Shown in pieces: positions 13,852-22,408 of a DNA stretch of 51,081 nucleotides (within the stretch, counting starts at the first letter, position 1; every line of letters begins with the position of its first letter). The DNA lies in assembly GCA_002435785.1 (NCBI GenBank), contig DIUC01000038.1, forward strand, positions 1-51,081, in the 5' to 3' direction. A program made the position numbers and the translations under genes. This DNA comes from Saprospiraceae bacterium UBA6168 (GTDB lineage Bacteria > Bacteroidota > Bacteroidia > Chitinophagales > Saprospiraceae). The notes below the pieces were generated by a model. That model saw only the letters and a list, made by a program, of their open reading frames with translations, had not been told where the DNA came from and did no database searches.

Positions 13852-16533
13852 CTACTTGACCTCATACACCGCCACATCCTTCACTTTTCCCAATTGTTCT
13901 TGTGAAATAAACGGGTGCTGCGTCCCCTTCTTCCCTGCTTCAATCAGCATCTGCGGCACCCGCCGCTGGAGGTAGGCGAACAGTTCCCCGACCGTCAGCA
14001 CGGCACCGCCATTGGTGGGCGAAAACTCGCCGTTGGCATCCCGGTAGGTTTCATTTTTAAATGCGCCGATAATGGCCTTCGTGAATGCGCCATTGCCCCA
14101 GCGGGCATCTTCCCAACTCGACTCGTCGGAGCGGCAGGAGGCGAGGGTGCTGGCGTCGCCGCTGATTTGGAGCAGTGTTTTGGCGGTGTTCAAGGGCTTG
14201 GCATCGCCGCTGCTGGCAATGGAATCGTCGTAGCTGCCGCTGTGGCAGGCATCAATAAATACGAGCTTGCGGCAGGGCAGCGGATTGAGTTGCTCCAACA
14301 CGTCCTTGCGGTAGTCAATCAGCGATTTTTCACCCGCCAGGCCGAAGTCGGTGGGGATGATTTTGAAGTCCTGGTTCACCGTTTTGCCGTGCGAGGAGAG
14401 GAAGAGCAGCAGCAGGTCGCCCTCGTAAATGGTGTAGTTGTAGTTGTCCTTGAGGTCACGCAGGGCTTTTTTGACCACCTCGCCCTCCGTCTGGAAAATG
14501 CCCGTCCGGGTGCGTGTGCCACTCACGAGCGTGGTCATATACACTTTGTCGAACAGCCGCCCGTCCTGCCCTGCGAAACTGGCGGCGAAGTCCTTGGCAT
14601 CCTGCACCGTGAACTGCAGGTCGTCGTGCTCAATACCTATGGCCAGCACATGCAGGTTGGGCTTGTCACTGAACTCGATGTTCAGGATTTCGGAGGAAAT
14701 TTTCTTTGAGCCATTGTCCACCACCACTTCAACCGTGTTCAGGCCCGGGCGCAGTTCCACCGTGTTGGTGTACTCGTAAGTGAAAACGTCCCGTGCCTTG
14801 CCCTTGTCGGAGAGGCCCGCCTCGCCCGCTTTTTGGCCGACCTTGTACGGCTCGCCGTTGAGGAGGATGGTGAAATGGCTGCGATTCAGCTTCTTGTCGC
14901 TCCAGGTTTTCAGGCGGATGGAAGTGGTGGGCGCTTTCACCACCGCATTGCCAGCGGTGGGCGTCAACCATTTGACAGACAAATAGTTGGACGGCACGTT
15001 GAGCGGTTTGAGCGATACTTTCAGTTCCACGGGCTGGCTGCGGCTGCGGCTGGCATCGGTGCAAAAAACAGAAAAGATGGCCTCCCCCGGCTCCATGCCT
15101 TCCAGTCCATTCACGGGCAGGCGTACCTGCCGTTTTTGCCCAGCGGGCAAGAAGCCTATTTTCTGAAAATTGCGAAAAAAAAGCCCCTTTGAGTCGGCCA
15201 GTTCCTGCACCACGAGGTCAATGTCGTAGGCATCCTGGCGGCCTGTGTTTTCGAGGGTGAAGGTCAAAAACGCTGATTCGCCTTCTTGCAGTTCGCCCTG
15301 TTTGTCGCTTGTCAATTTTACGTCCGTGATGCTCAACTGCGTGGGGATGGCTGTGTTCACGTCGAACTCCCGGTTGAGGCGCATCACCCAGATGTCCTCG
15401 CCCTGGGCGCCTTCCTGCTTGGAGGAAGTGCTGCCCGCCAGCACGAAACCGCCATCGGGAAGCATGGCCACGGCTGTCAGGTCGTCGTTGTCCTTGCCGC
15501 CCAATTGGTCGGACTGCCAGACCAATTTCCCTTTGGCATCCGCTTTGACGATGAAGGCGTTGGAGGTATTTGCGCCGATGAGGTGCGAAAAGGTATAACC
15601 TACTAAGAGCAGACCTCCATCCGTCGTTTCGGTCATACCGAAGGCACTATCGTTGCTGCGCCCGCCGTAAGTGGATTGCCAGACCATCTCGCCGTCGGGG
15701 GCTGTTTTTATGAGCCACATATCCTTGAGGCCACTGCCGTCGGTGCCCGCTTTGGCGAGGCCGGTCAGTGCAAAACCGCCGTCCCGGGTGGCCACCATGC
15801 TGCTGACCTCCTCGAACTGGCGGGTGCCAAAAATGCGGTGGTGGAGCGGCTTTCCGTTTTTGTCAATGAGGAAAATGCAGACGTTGCGGCCCCCTTTTCC
15901 TTGCGAGGTCATTCCCGCCACGGCGATGTTCCCGTAGGCATCCTCGACCACGGAGCGGGCTTCGTCGCTGCCCCGGTGGCCATAGTTTTTTTGCCAAAGC
16001 AGTTGCCCGTCGGAGTAGGTGCGGTAGAGCCAAAAGTCCATTTTGCCTTCCGCCGTTTCTTTTCCGCCCACAGCGAGCAGTCCGCCGTCCGCCGTTTGCA
16101 CCACGTCGTTAAAAAATGCCTTGCCCTTGGGCGAAGGGATGGTCTTTTGCCAAAGGGTGTCGCCCTTTTCATCGAGCTTCACGAGCCATGCGGACTTGCC
16201 CGTTGCGCCTGCGAGCACAAAGCCACCGTCGTCGGTGAGGGTCATGGCGTTGAGGACGTCGTCGCCGGGGTTGGCGAGCCGGGTTTCCTTGATTTTCCGC
16301 CCGTCAAGGTCGAGGAGGAGCCAGAGGGCGTCCTTGTCCTTGGATGGTTCGGAGGTGGTGCTGCCGAGGACGGCAATCTTGCCATCGTGCGTGGCACAGA
16401 TGTCGGTGGCCCGTTCGGTCTTTTTGCCGCCATAGGTTTGTTTCCAGGCGAGGCCGGGGGCTTGTTGCGCAGCAACAGCGCCGGGTACTTTCAGGATGAC
16501 AAAGAGGAGGAGGATTTTGATGAGTGCCTTCAT
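13852..16533 (-). CDS. Secreted caspase-fold (C14) peptidase with N-terminal propeller
   Basis: The protein has 893 residues with a signal peptide (about 1-22). Residues about 25-395 are propeller-like repeats with the pattern DGGFxLxGxT...W...YGG. Then come two immunoglobulin-like regions (about 397-510 and 515-640), and a C14 caspase/metacaspase-like domain from about 645. The catalytic pair is visible: His715 in FLSSHGKT and Cys763 in FIDACHSGS. Both are in the expected context (the GDLLLLFLSSHG and KLVFIDACHSG strands). Bacterial secreted caspase homologues cleave after basic or other residues; specificity here is unknown. It may process surface or secreted proteins of the same locus. It is the first gene of a likely operon with the sensor kinase. 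No convincing regulon box precedes it. Confidence 0.92.
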   Translation of the reverse strand: MKALIKILLLFVILKVPGAVAAQQAPGLAWKQTYGGKKTERATDICATHDGKIAVLGSTTSEPSKDKDALWLLLDLDGRKIKETRLANPGDDVLNAMTLTDDGGFVLAGATGKSAWLVKLDEKGDTLWQKTIPSPKGKAFFNDVVQTADGGLLAVGGKETAEGKMDFWLYRTYSDGQLLWQKNYGHRGSDEARSVVEDAYGNIAVAGMTSQGKGGRNVCIFLIDKNGKPLHHRIFGTRQFEEVSSMVATRDGGFALTGLAKAGTDGSGLKDMWLIKTAPDGEMVWQSTYGGRSNDSAFGMTETTDGGLLLVGYTFSHLIGANTSNAFIVKADAKGKLVWQSDQLGGKDNDDLTAVAMLPDGGFVLAGSTSSKQEGAQGEDIWVMRLNREFDVNTAIPTQLSITDVKLTSDKQGELQEGESAFLTFTLENTGRQDAYDIDLVVQELADSKGLFFRNFQKIGFLPAGQKRQVRLPVNGLEGMEPGEAIFSVFCTDASRSRSQPVELKVSLKPLNVPSNYLSVKWLTPTAGNAVVKAPTTSIRLKTWSDKKLNRSHFTILLNGEPYKVGQKAGEAGLSDKGKARDVFTYEYTNTVELRPGLNTVEVVVDNGSKKISSEILNIEFSDKPNLHVLAIGIEHDDLQFTVQDAKDFAASFAGQDGRLFDKVYMTTLVSGTRTRTGIFQTEGEVVKKALRDLKDNYNYTIYEGDLLLLFLSSHGKTVNQDFKIIPTDFGLAGEKSLIDYRKDVLEQLNPLPCRKLVFIDACHSGSYDDSIASSGDAKPLNTAKTLLQISGDASTLASCRSDESSWEDARWGNGAFTKAIIGAFKNETYRDANGEFSPTNGGAVLTVGELFAYLQRRVPQMLIEAGKKGTQHPFISQEQLGKVKDVAVYEVK

Positions 16534-16625
16534 GATGAATTAGTTAATTTTTATTGGCGAACCCTTGCTTTGGGGCAATTATGTTTCGGCTTTGTCTGAT
16601 TATATTTTTTCCGACTTTTGCAAAA

Positions 16626-17541
16626 AAGATAAACTTCCAATTATGCGAGTTGACCCAGAATACGCTGCTGTAGGCAAATTTTTTCAAACACAGCAGATGT
16701 TCAAAGTGCCTAAGTACCAACGTGGGTATGCGTGGGAGAAAGATGAGACGGATGACTTTGTGCAAGATTTAGAACGGCTTTATCATGCACGGAAAAGCGG
16801 TCAACCGAAAAACCATTTTATGGGCGGCATAGTCAGCGTTGAGCACAAATTGGTAGGTGGGGTATCTCGTCATTGGCATGAACTGGTGGATGGGCAACAG
16901 CGTATGGCAACTTTCGTATTGCTGGCCACCTCCATCCTCCGCAATTATGAAAAATTGATAGAAACAGCAAAACAACAAGGGGACAGTGAAAGCCAAAGGA
17001 TTGCGGAAAAAAGAAAGGAAAATCTATTCGCTCGATTCATAGAATTTGAACTGGGAGTCAACCGGATTACTTCGATTAAGTCGGTCATGGAGTTGTCCAA
17101 GTCCGACAACCCTTTTTTCGTGGAACTTGTGCGAAACCGTAGGCCCGTAAAAACGAGAGACTCCCACGAGAGACTTCAAAACGCTTATGATAAGATACTC
17201 AAAAAAACCACACTCCTATCTGAAAATACCGACTTGAGCCAATACCTTGACAACCTTGAGTTTTTGGAACAAATATTGATGAAGATTTCAGCATTCTGAA
17301 CATCGTCAATTACGACCACAAGGAGGCTTATACACTTTTCCAAGTCTTAAATGACCGGGGAAAAAGCCTGACCGAAGGCGACCTTTTGCGGGCAAAAACG
17401 CTGGAGATGCTTGAGCATGAAGCAATTCAGCAAAGTTCCGTGGAAATGATATGGGATGACATTTTGGCCGACCCGCCCCGTGAAACCGAAGAGTTTCTTC
17501 GTTGGATATATGCTTCAAACCAGACCGTGCGGCACTGCTGA
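16626..17541 (+). pseudogene. DUF262 (GmrS/RloF-like) gene, frameshifted and truncated
   Basis: The frame from about 16640 (MRVDPEYAAVGKFF) contains DUF262 features: VPKYQRGYAWE, HFMGGIVSV and the nucleotide-binding motif LVDGQQRM. It stops at 17299. The next frame continues the same protein without a gap (DEDFSILNIVNYDHKEAYTL, then VLNDRGKSLTEGDLLRAKT, the second DUF262 block) and ends at 17541. One indel near 17250-17295 is therefore enough to explain the break. The downstream HNH/DUF1524 part is missing, because the homologous sequence runs out near 17520-17590. DUF262 proteins act as NTP-dependent restriction or anti-phage nucleases. Here the gene is probably dead. It sits on the opposite strand between the caspase and papain-like genes, as an insertion would. 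Confidence 0.75.
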
Positions 17542-17767
17542 GTCGGGCAAATGAGCTGAAAGAGATGGCTGCCAAGGTGTTCATAATCCAGTAGCCACTT
17601 GCCTTCCAATGGTTTTCTCTCAATTTTTCAATGAACTGTTTATCAGTTTTTGAGGCAGGAAACGATTTATACTTTCGAGCGTTAGGTTTTGTCGTTATGC
17701 GAATTTGAGTTGCCTGTATTTCAGGCGCTTGCGAACGAACAACACTCAACGAGCAACAGTATAATAA
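17542..17767. other. Gene-free stretch after the broken DUF262 gene
   Basis: No coding frame is convincing in these 226 bases. A minus-strand frame running through it is mostly antisense to the DUF262 remnant. It is probably a deletion scar or other debris. Confidence 0.4.
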
Positions 17768-19489
17768 TCACTCATTCTCCACCCTCACCACCACCGCCAC
17801 CGCCGACCCTTTTCCCAATTGCTCCACCCTCGTCCGCATCACGTCCTTTTCATAAACCACGGATGAAGTGGGAATCAGCACATCCCCGTACGCCTGTTGC
17901 AGCCTGTCGGTAAATTCTCCCCGGCACTCGTCCCGCATCCGTATGACCCGGCTTTGGAAGTCCCCGATTTTCCGGTCGGAATACACCACCACGAGGTGGT
18001 CGGCGAGCAGGTTCTCACGGGTGAGCACCCGATCGTTGCCGGGTATGATGATTTCGGCGCCGCTGTGGGCCACGAGCGCACCCTCGCCTTTGCCGTAGGC
18101 TTCTTTTCCGTTCAGGTGCTCTTGGAAGCGTTCGTTGCGGGGCCAATGGATTTCCGCTTTGTTGTTGCCGTCGAGGCTAAACAAGTAGGCGTAGCTGTCT
18201 TTTTTGATGTGCTTCGCAATGATCTGGAACATATCGCCTTCCATCCAGTCCTTTTTTTCGAGTTGGTAAAAACTGCCGTTCCACGTCGGCTTGATTTCCT
18301 CGAAGAGGTACTCGCCGTTTGCTTTCAGGGGCGTTCCATAATCGTCGGTGAGGGGGATTCGCAGGATGAAATCGCCTGCCAGGGCAGCCGTTGCCAAATT
18401 TGCGTCGAGGAGTTCGGCGCTGGCTTGCTGCTGCATCGTTTCCGCTTGCCGGATGAGCGTCTGCGCCTGTTGGACTTCCGGCGCCGCAGGGTTCGTTTTT
18501 ATTTGGTTCGAAAGACTTATTTCTGCTTGTTGCTTGATTTTAAAGGCGTTATGCTGCTTCTCCGCTGCCGCCTGTTTGCGCTTTTCGATGGCGGCCAGCT
18601 CGGTTTCCGTCAATTGCAGCTCCGGCAAAACGAGTTGAACAGCTTGAAATGCACGCTCCGTGAAGTTCTTGTAGCTGACGGTGAAATAGCCTTGGTCGCC
18701 CCAAGCCGGCCCCCACGAGTTCATGATTTCGAACACGCCGAGCGAGTCGTTGTAGCCGACGACACAGAGGGCATGGCCTCCCAGCATCTTGTCGGAAGAC
18801 ATGCCGCTGGGATTCCAACGGCTGTCCATTGGGCTGAGGCGCTTGAGGCTCTCGCTGATGTTCATGCCCACGACAACGGGTTTGCCTTCGGAAATGCTCC
18901 GCTTCACCCGCATGACGGCGGTCTTGGCCGGGGTGTCCTTGTCGAACAGCGCCACGAAGTCCTTTATCAAATGGCTTTGCGATTGTGAAACGTGCATGGC
19001 CTGCGGCTGGCGCTCGCAGTTGTCGTATGGAAAGTCAAAGTCGGCGCTTTTGCAGTCACCCGTTTCCGTCAGGAGTTTGGCTGCCTTTTGGACGAATGCC
19101 CCGGACATGCAGCTCCCTTCCTTCACCTGGTTGTAGATAAACATTGCCGAATAGGCGTTATCGGTGATTTCCTTGCGGTTGGTGATGCGCCGCTCGTAGG
19201 CCCGCTGCGTGGTCATGGCGGCATAGCCCATCGCCCAGCCCACGCAGGAGTTGATGCTGCCCTGGTTCTTCGGGTAGGGCGTGTAGGGTCGCAGGCTGAA
19301 CCAACGGGGCATGTCGCCCGCCCGCCGGCCATCGTTGCTGAAGTCGGCGGTCATTTCGACCTGGTTCTTGAAGGCTGCTTCGTCAACTAGCAGGCCGGTG
19401 GCAAAGTCAGTGGGTGCGTCTTCCTGGGCTTGCAGTTTGGTGGAGGCCATTGTCAGGAAGGCGATGAATATGATGATGGTGCCTTTCAT
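17768..19489 (-). CDS. Secreted papain-like (C1) cysteine peptidase
   Basis: I place the start at the ATG at 19489 (MKGTIIIFIAFLTMAS), which gives a signal peptide and 573 residues. The frame extends further upstream, but that part would overlap the promoter box. The papain catalytic set is complete: Q76 (oxyanion hole) and C82 in YPKNQGSINSCVGWAM, H239 in GGHALCVVGYND and N257 in MNSWGPAWGDQGYF. A coiled-coil-like linker (about 285-355, rich in Lys/Gln/Ala) separates the protease from a C-terminal region (about 365-573) that resembles DUF4384-type domains. It is likely exported and active on external or envelope proteins. Its promoter carries an exact regulon box, tying it to the lectin genes about 10 kb away. 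Confidence 0.9.
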   Translation of the reverse strand: MKGTIIIFIAFLTMASTKLQAQEDAPTDFATGLLVDEAAFKNQVEMTADFSNDGRRAGDMPRWFSLRPYTPYPKNQGSINSCVGWAMGYAAMTTQRAYERRITNRKEITDNAYSAMFIYNQVKEGSCMSGAFVQKAAKLLTETGDCKSADFDFPYDNCERQPQAMHVSQSQSHLIKDFVALFDKDTPAKTAVMRVKRSISEGKPVVVGMNISESLKRLSPMDSRWNPSGMSSDKMLGGHALCVVGYNDSLGVFEIMNSWGPAWGDQGYFTVSYKNFTERAFQAVQLVLPELQLTETELAAIEKRKQAAAEKQHNAFKIKQQAEISLSNQIKTNPAAPEVQQAQTLIRQAETMQQQASAELLDANLATAALAGDFILRIPLTDDYGTPLKANGEYLFEEIKPTWNGSFYQLEKKDWMEGDMFQIIAKHIKKDSYAYLFSLDGNNKAEIHWPRNERFQEHLNGKEAYGKGEGALVAHSGAEIIIPGNDRVLTRENLLADHLVVVYSDRKIGDFQSRVIRMRDECRGEFTDRLQQAYGDVLIPTSSVVYEKDVMRTRVEQLGKGSAVAVVVRVENE

Positions 19490-19506
19490 TGCCTTTTTTT
19501 TGATGG

Positions 19507-19552
19507 CAAAGGTCGGCCAGCATGGAGGATGGGGAAACTGCATGATTATGTG
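19507..19552 (-). promoter_or_regulatory. Regulon box plus -7 element, papain-like protease promoter
   Basis: The box CACATAATCATGCAG starts at 19552 on the minus strand and is identical to the 3332 box. The -7 box GACCTTTG starts exactly 38 nt later at 19514. The leader to the ATG at 19489 would be only about 11 nt. Confidence 0.68.
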
Positions 19553-19695
19553 GGAAGGTGATGGAGGGAAGAAATACTCGACGCAAGTCAAATACTATCC
19601 CCAAATTTAGCCCGTGGCGATAAATGAAGTTTTTAACTTCGCCCCGTCTCAATACCCACAAGCCAAAACGATAAATCAAATCAAACGAATCAAGT

Positions 19696-21639
19696 ATGCT
19701 TTCATCTGCAACGACCCAGCCGACCCTCAAATTCCAGTTCAAAACCTTCGAGAAGCTGCCCGTCAAAATCTGGGACGACAGCCGGGAAGCCTCTATCCAC
19801 GTGGCTCGAAGCATCGCACTGGCCATCCGGCAGAAGCAGCAAGACGGTGAAAAAATCGTACTGGGGCTGGCCACTGGCTCCTCGCCGATACAGGTGTACC
19901 GGGAACTGGTGCGGCTACACAAAGAAGAGGGCCTCAGTTTCTACAACGTCGTGACCTTCAACCTCGACGAATATTATCCAATGGAAAAAGCAGCGCCTCA
20001 AAGCTACTGGCGCTTCATGCACGAGCATCTCTTCGACCACGTGGACGTTCCGAGGGAGAACATCCACATCCCAGACGGTACTGTGCCGATGGAAAAGGCG
20101 CAGGAATATTGTAGTTGGTACGAAAAGCAGATAAACCTCAACGGCGGCATTGACATTCAACTCTTGGGCATTGGGCGTACCGGCCACGTTGGCTTCAACG
20201 AACCTGGCTCATGGGAAAGCTCCCTCACCCGCATGGTGCGCCTTGACGGCCTCACCCGACGGGACGCCATCAAGGACTTCGGCCAAGAGGAGGATGTGCC
20301 CACAAGGGCCATTACGATGGGCGTGGCCAGTATCATGAAGGCCCGAACCGTGTTTCTTTTAGCTTGGGGCCAACACAAGGCACCCACCATCGCCAAGGCG
20401 CTGGAGGGTGATATTTCCACTTCCATTCCCGCCACTTTTTTGCAAAAACACCCCAACGTTAAGGTGGTCTTGGACAAAGCCGCCGCCGAATCTTTGACCC
20501 AAATACGTGCGCCGTGGCTCTGTGGCGTCTGCAATTGGACGGAGGAGCTGGCCTGCCAGGCCGTCACTTGGGTAAGCCAAGAAACAGGCAAACCCATTCT
20601 GAAACTGACCAATGAGGACTACAACGAGCATGGCCTCAGCGAGTTGATGCTCCTCGAAAACGGTGCTTACGAAATCAACATCAAGATTTTCAATCGGTTG
20701 CAGCACACCATCACCGGCTGGCCCGGCGGCAAGCCAAACGCTGACGACTCGACACGCCCAGAGCGGGCTGCCCCCGCCAAAAAGCGTTGCATCATCTTTT
20801 CACCGCACCCCGACGATGACGTGATTTCCATGGGCGGCACCTTTATGCGGCTCGTTGACCAAGGCCACGAGGTGCATGTGGTTTATCAGACCAGCGGCAA
20901 CATCGCCGTGCACGACCACGATGCCCGGCGCTATGCGGAGTTCTTGCTGGAGTTCAGGGAGTCACAGGGGTTGGTTGATGCCGACATAGACATGCGGTAC
21001 AAGAAAATACTCAATTTCCTGAAAACGAAGAAACAGGGGGAGCCGGACATCCCGGAAGTGCGGGCCATAAAGGGCCTCATGCGACGAGGCGAGGCACGGG
21101 CAGGTGCCCGCTACGCTGGCCTCACCGATGACAACATCCATTTCCTCGACATGCCTTTTTATGAAACGGGCAAGGTGCGCAAGGGCGATATCACCCAAGC
21201 GGATATTGACTTGGTGGCGGATTTGATAGAAAAAGTGCAGCCTCACCAAGTCTATGCCGCTGGCGACTTAGCCGACCCGCACGGCACGCACCGGGTCTGC
21301 CTGAACGCTATTTTGGCAGCCTTTGAAAAACTGAAGGACAAAAAGTGGACAAAGGACTGTTGGCTCTGGCTCTATCGGGGCGCCTGGCACGAGTTCCCTA
21401 TCCACGAGATTGACATGGCTGTGCCGATGTCGCCGGACCAGGTGGCACGCAAGCAAAAGGCCATCTTCATGCACCAATCACAAAAAGATAGCGCCCCCTT
21501 CCCCGGCGAGGACGAGCGGGAATTCTGGCAGCGGGCGAAGGAACGGAATGCAGCCACGGCGGGGCTTTACCGCAGCTTGGGACTTGCGGAATACGAGGCA
21601 ATGGAGGCGTTTGCGAGGTGGAGGTTTGAATGGCAGTGA
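19696..21639 (+). CDS. nagB: Glucosamine-6-phosphate deaminase (NagB-like) fused to PIG-L deacetylase
   Basis: Residues about 10-335 are NagB-like: LATGSSPIQVYREL, FNLDEYYP, GHVGFNEPGS. Residues about 365-640 are a PIG-L/LmbE deacetylase with the zinc motif SPHPDDDV, and DPHGTH as the later His ligand. The fusion suggests successive deacetylation and deamination of an amino sugar, feeding glucosamine into glycolysis. This two-domain form is known in Bacteroidota. In the NagB active-site loop the sequence is GIGRTGHVGFNEP, where the E. coli enzyme has Asp before GH; this Thr replaces a catalytic acid, so the chemistry may differ. The gene stands alone on the plus strand, convergent with queD. 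Confidence 0.92.
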   Translation: MLSSATTQPTLKFQFKTFEKLPVKIWDDSREASIHVARSIALAIRQKQQDGEKIVLGLATGSSPIQVYRELVRLHKEEGLSFYNVVTFNLDEYYPMEKAAPQSYWRFMHEHLFDHVDVPRENIHIPDGTVPMEKAQEYCSWYEKQINLNGGIDIQLLGIGRTGHVGFNEPGSWESSLTRMVRLDGLTRRDAIKDFGQEEDVPTRAITMGVASIMKARTVFLLAWGQHKAPTIAKALEGDISTSIPATFLQKHPNVKVVLDKAAAESLTQIRAPWLCGVCNWTEELACQAVTWVSQETGKPILKLTNEDYNEHGLSELMLLENGAYEINIKIFNRLQHTITGWPGGKPNADDSTRPERAAPAKKRCIIFSPHPDDDVISMGGTFMRLVDQGHEVHVVYQTSGNIAVHDHDARRYAEFLLEFRESQGLVDADIDMRYKKILNFLKTKKQGEPDIPEVRAIKGLMRRGEARAGARYAGLTDDNIHFLDMPFYETGKVRKGDITQADIDLVADLIEKVQPHQVYAAGDLADPHGTHRVCLNAILAAFEKLKDKKWTKDCWLWLYRGAWHEFPIHEIDMAVPMSPDQVARKQKAIFMHQSQKDSAPFPGEDEREFWQRAKERNAATAGLYRSLGLAEYEAMEAFARWRFEWQ

Positions 21640-21688
21640 GAAAGGATGATACAATCTGCAGCCACTGACTGCCGACGGTGTCACATCC

Positions 21689-22096
21689 TCACGCTGGATA
21701 TTCCACGAAGTTCCGGGGTGTTTCGTAGAGGCGCACGGCCAAGTCAAATTTTTCCGGAAGGCGATTGCGAAGCAAGTTCCAAATCACGTAGCAGATGTTC
21801 TCTGCCGTTGGGTTCAGCGTTTTGAACGCTTCCACGTCGAGGTTCAGGTTTTTGTGGTCAAACCTTGCCTCTACTTCCTCAAAAATCAAGTCCTTGAGCA
21901 ACTTCAGGTCAATCAAGTAGCCGGATTCAGGGTCCACTTCGCCCGTGATTTTTACCTCCAAGTCATAATTGTGGCCGTGATAGTTGGCATTGTTGCAAAG
22001 GCCGAACACTGCTTGGTTTTTTTCCTCGGACCAAGTCGGGTTGTGAAGCCGGTGCGCAGCGTTGAAATGTGCCTTTCGGAAGACGGAAATTCGCAT
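21689..22096 (-). CDS. queD: 6-carboxytetrahydropterin synthase (QueD / PTPS family)
   Basis: I start at the ATG at 22096 (MRISVFRKAHFNAAHRL, 135 aa), since the upstream extension is not conserved-looking. The zinc ligands are present: His in FNAAHRL, and the HGHNY pair (NYHGHNYDLEVKI). The catalytic Cys lies in FGLCNNANYHGH and the Glu in RLYETPRNFVEYP. QueD makes 6-carboxytetrahydropterin for queuosine (preQ0); a related 6-pyruvoyl-tetrahydropterin role is possible. No other queuosine gene is beside it. Confidence 0.93.
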   Translation of the reverse strand: MRISVFRKAHFNAAHRLHNPTWSEEKNQAVFGLCNNANYHGHNYDLEVKITGEVDPESGYLIDLKLLKDLIFEEVEARFDHKNLNLDVEAFKTLNPTAENICYVIWNLLRNRLPEKFDLAVRLYETPRNFVEYPA

Positions 22097-22279
22097 GTTG
22101 GAACAGTTATTTTTGATGATTTTTGTCGGTGTAACAACCAAGCCCACTCAATGTTGTCAAAACAAAAGTGAACAAAGGCGTTAACAATGGTTAAACCAAC
22201 CGGTTAATTAGCCCCAAAGGTCGTTGGGAAGACAAAATAGAGTTGGCAGCAATGGCAACAAAGTGAAACAGGATTTTAC

Positions 22280-22287
22280 TACCTTTG
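22280..22287 (+). promoter_or_regulatory. -7 box of the Omp28-like gene
   Basis: TACCTTTG matches the Bacteroidota -7 consensus exactly. It lies 122 nt before the ATG at 22409 and would give a leader of about 115 nt. Confidence 0.45.
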
Positions 22288-22408
22288 TCTCTTGCCTTTT
22301 AAGATGGGGTACAGAGCGAACACTACATTCTTTCGGATTCCTGTATTCGCAATCCACCCTCGTTTTGAGATGCAAAAAACACTGTACTTATCACCTAAAA
22401 AAGTTTCT

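Noticed and set aside
15676..16599. 307-codon plus-strand frame
   Set aside because: It is antisense to the propeller part of the caspase-fold protease and has no family features.
16580..16610. Possible regulon box (AACATAATT) before the caspase gene
   Set aside because: There is no -7 box at the 38-nt distance, and the predicted transcript would start almost at the ATG.
17306..17749. 147-codon minus-strand frame
   Set aside because: Most of it is antisense to the second DUF262 segment; the remaining part has no recognisable features.
17897..18988. 363-codon plus-strand frame
   Set aside because: It is antisense to the papain-like protease, whose catalytic residues are all present.
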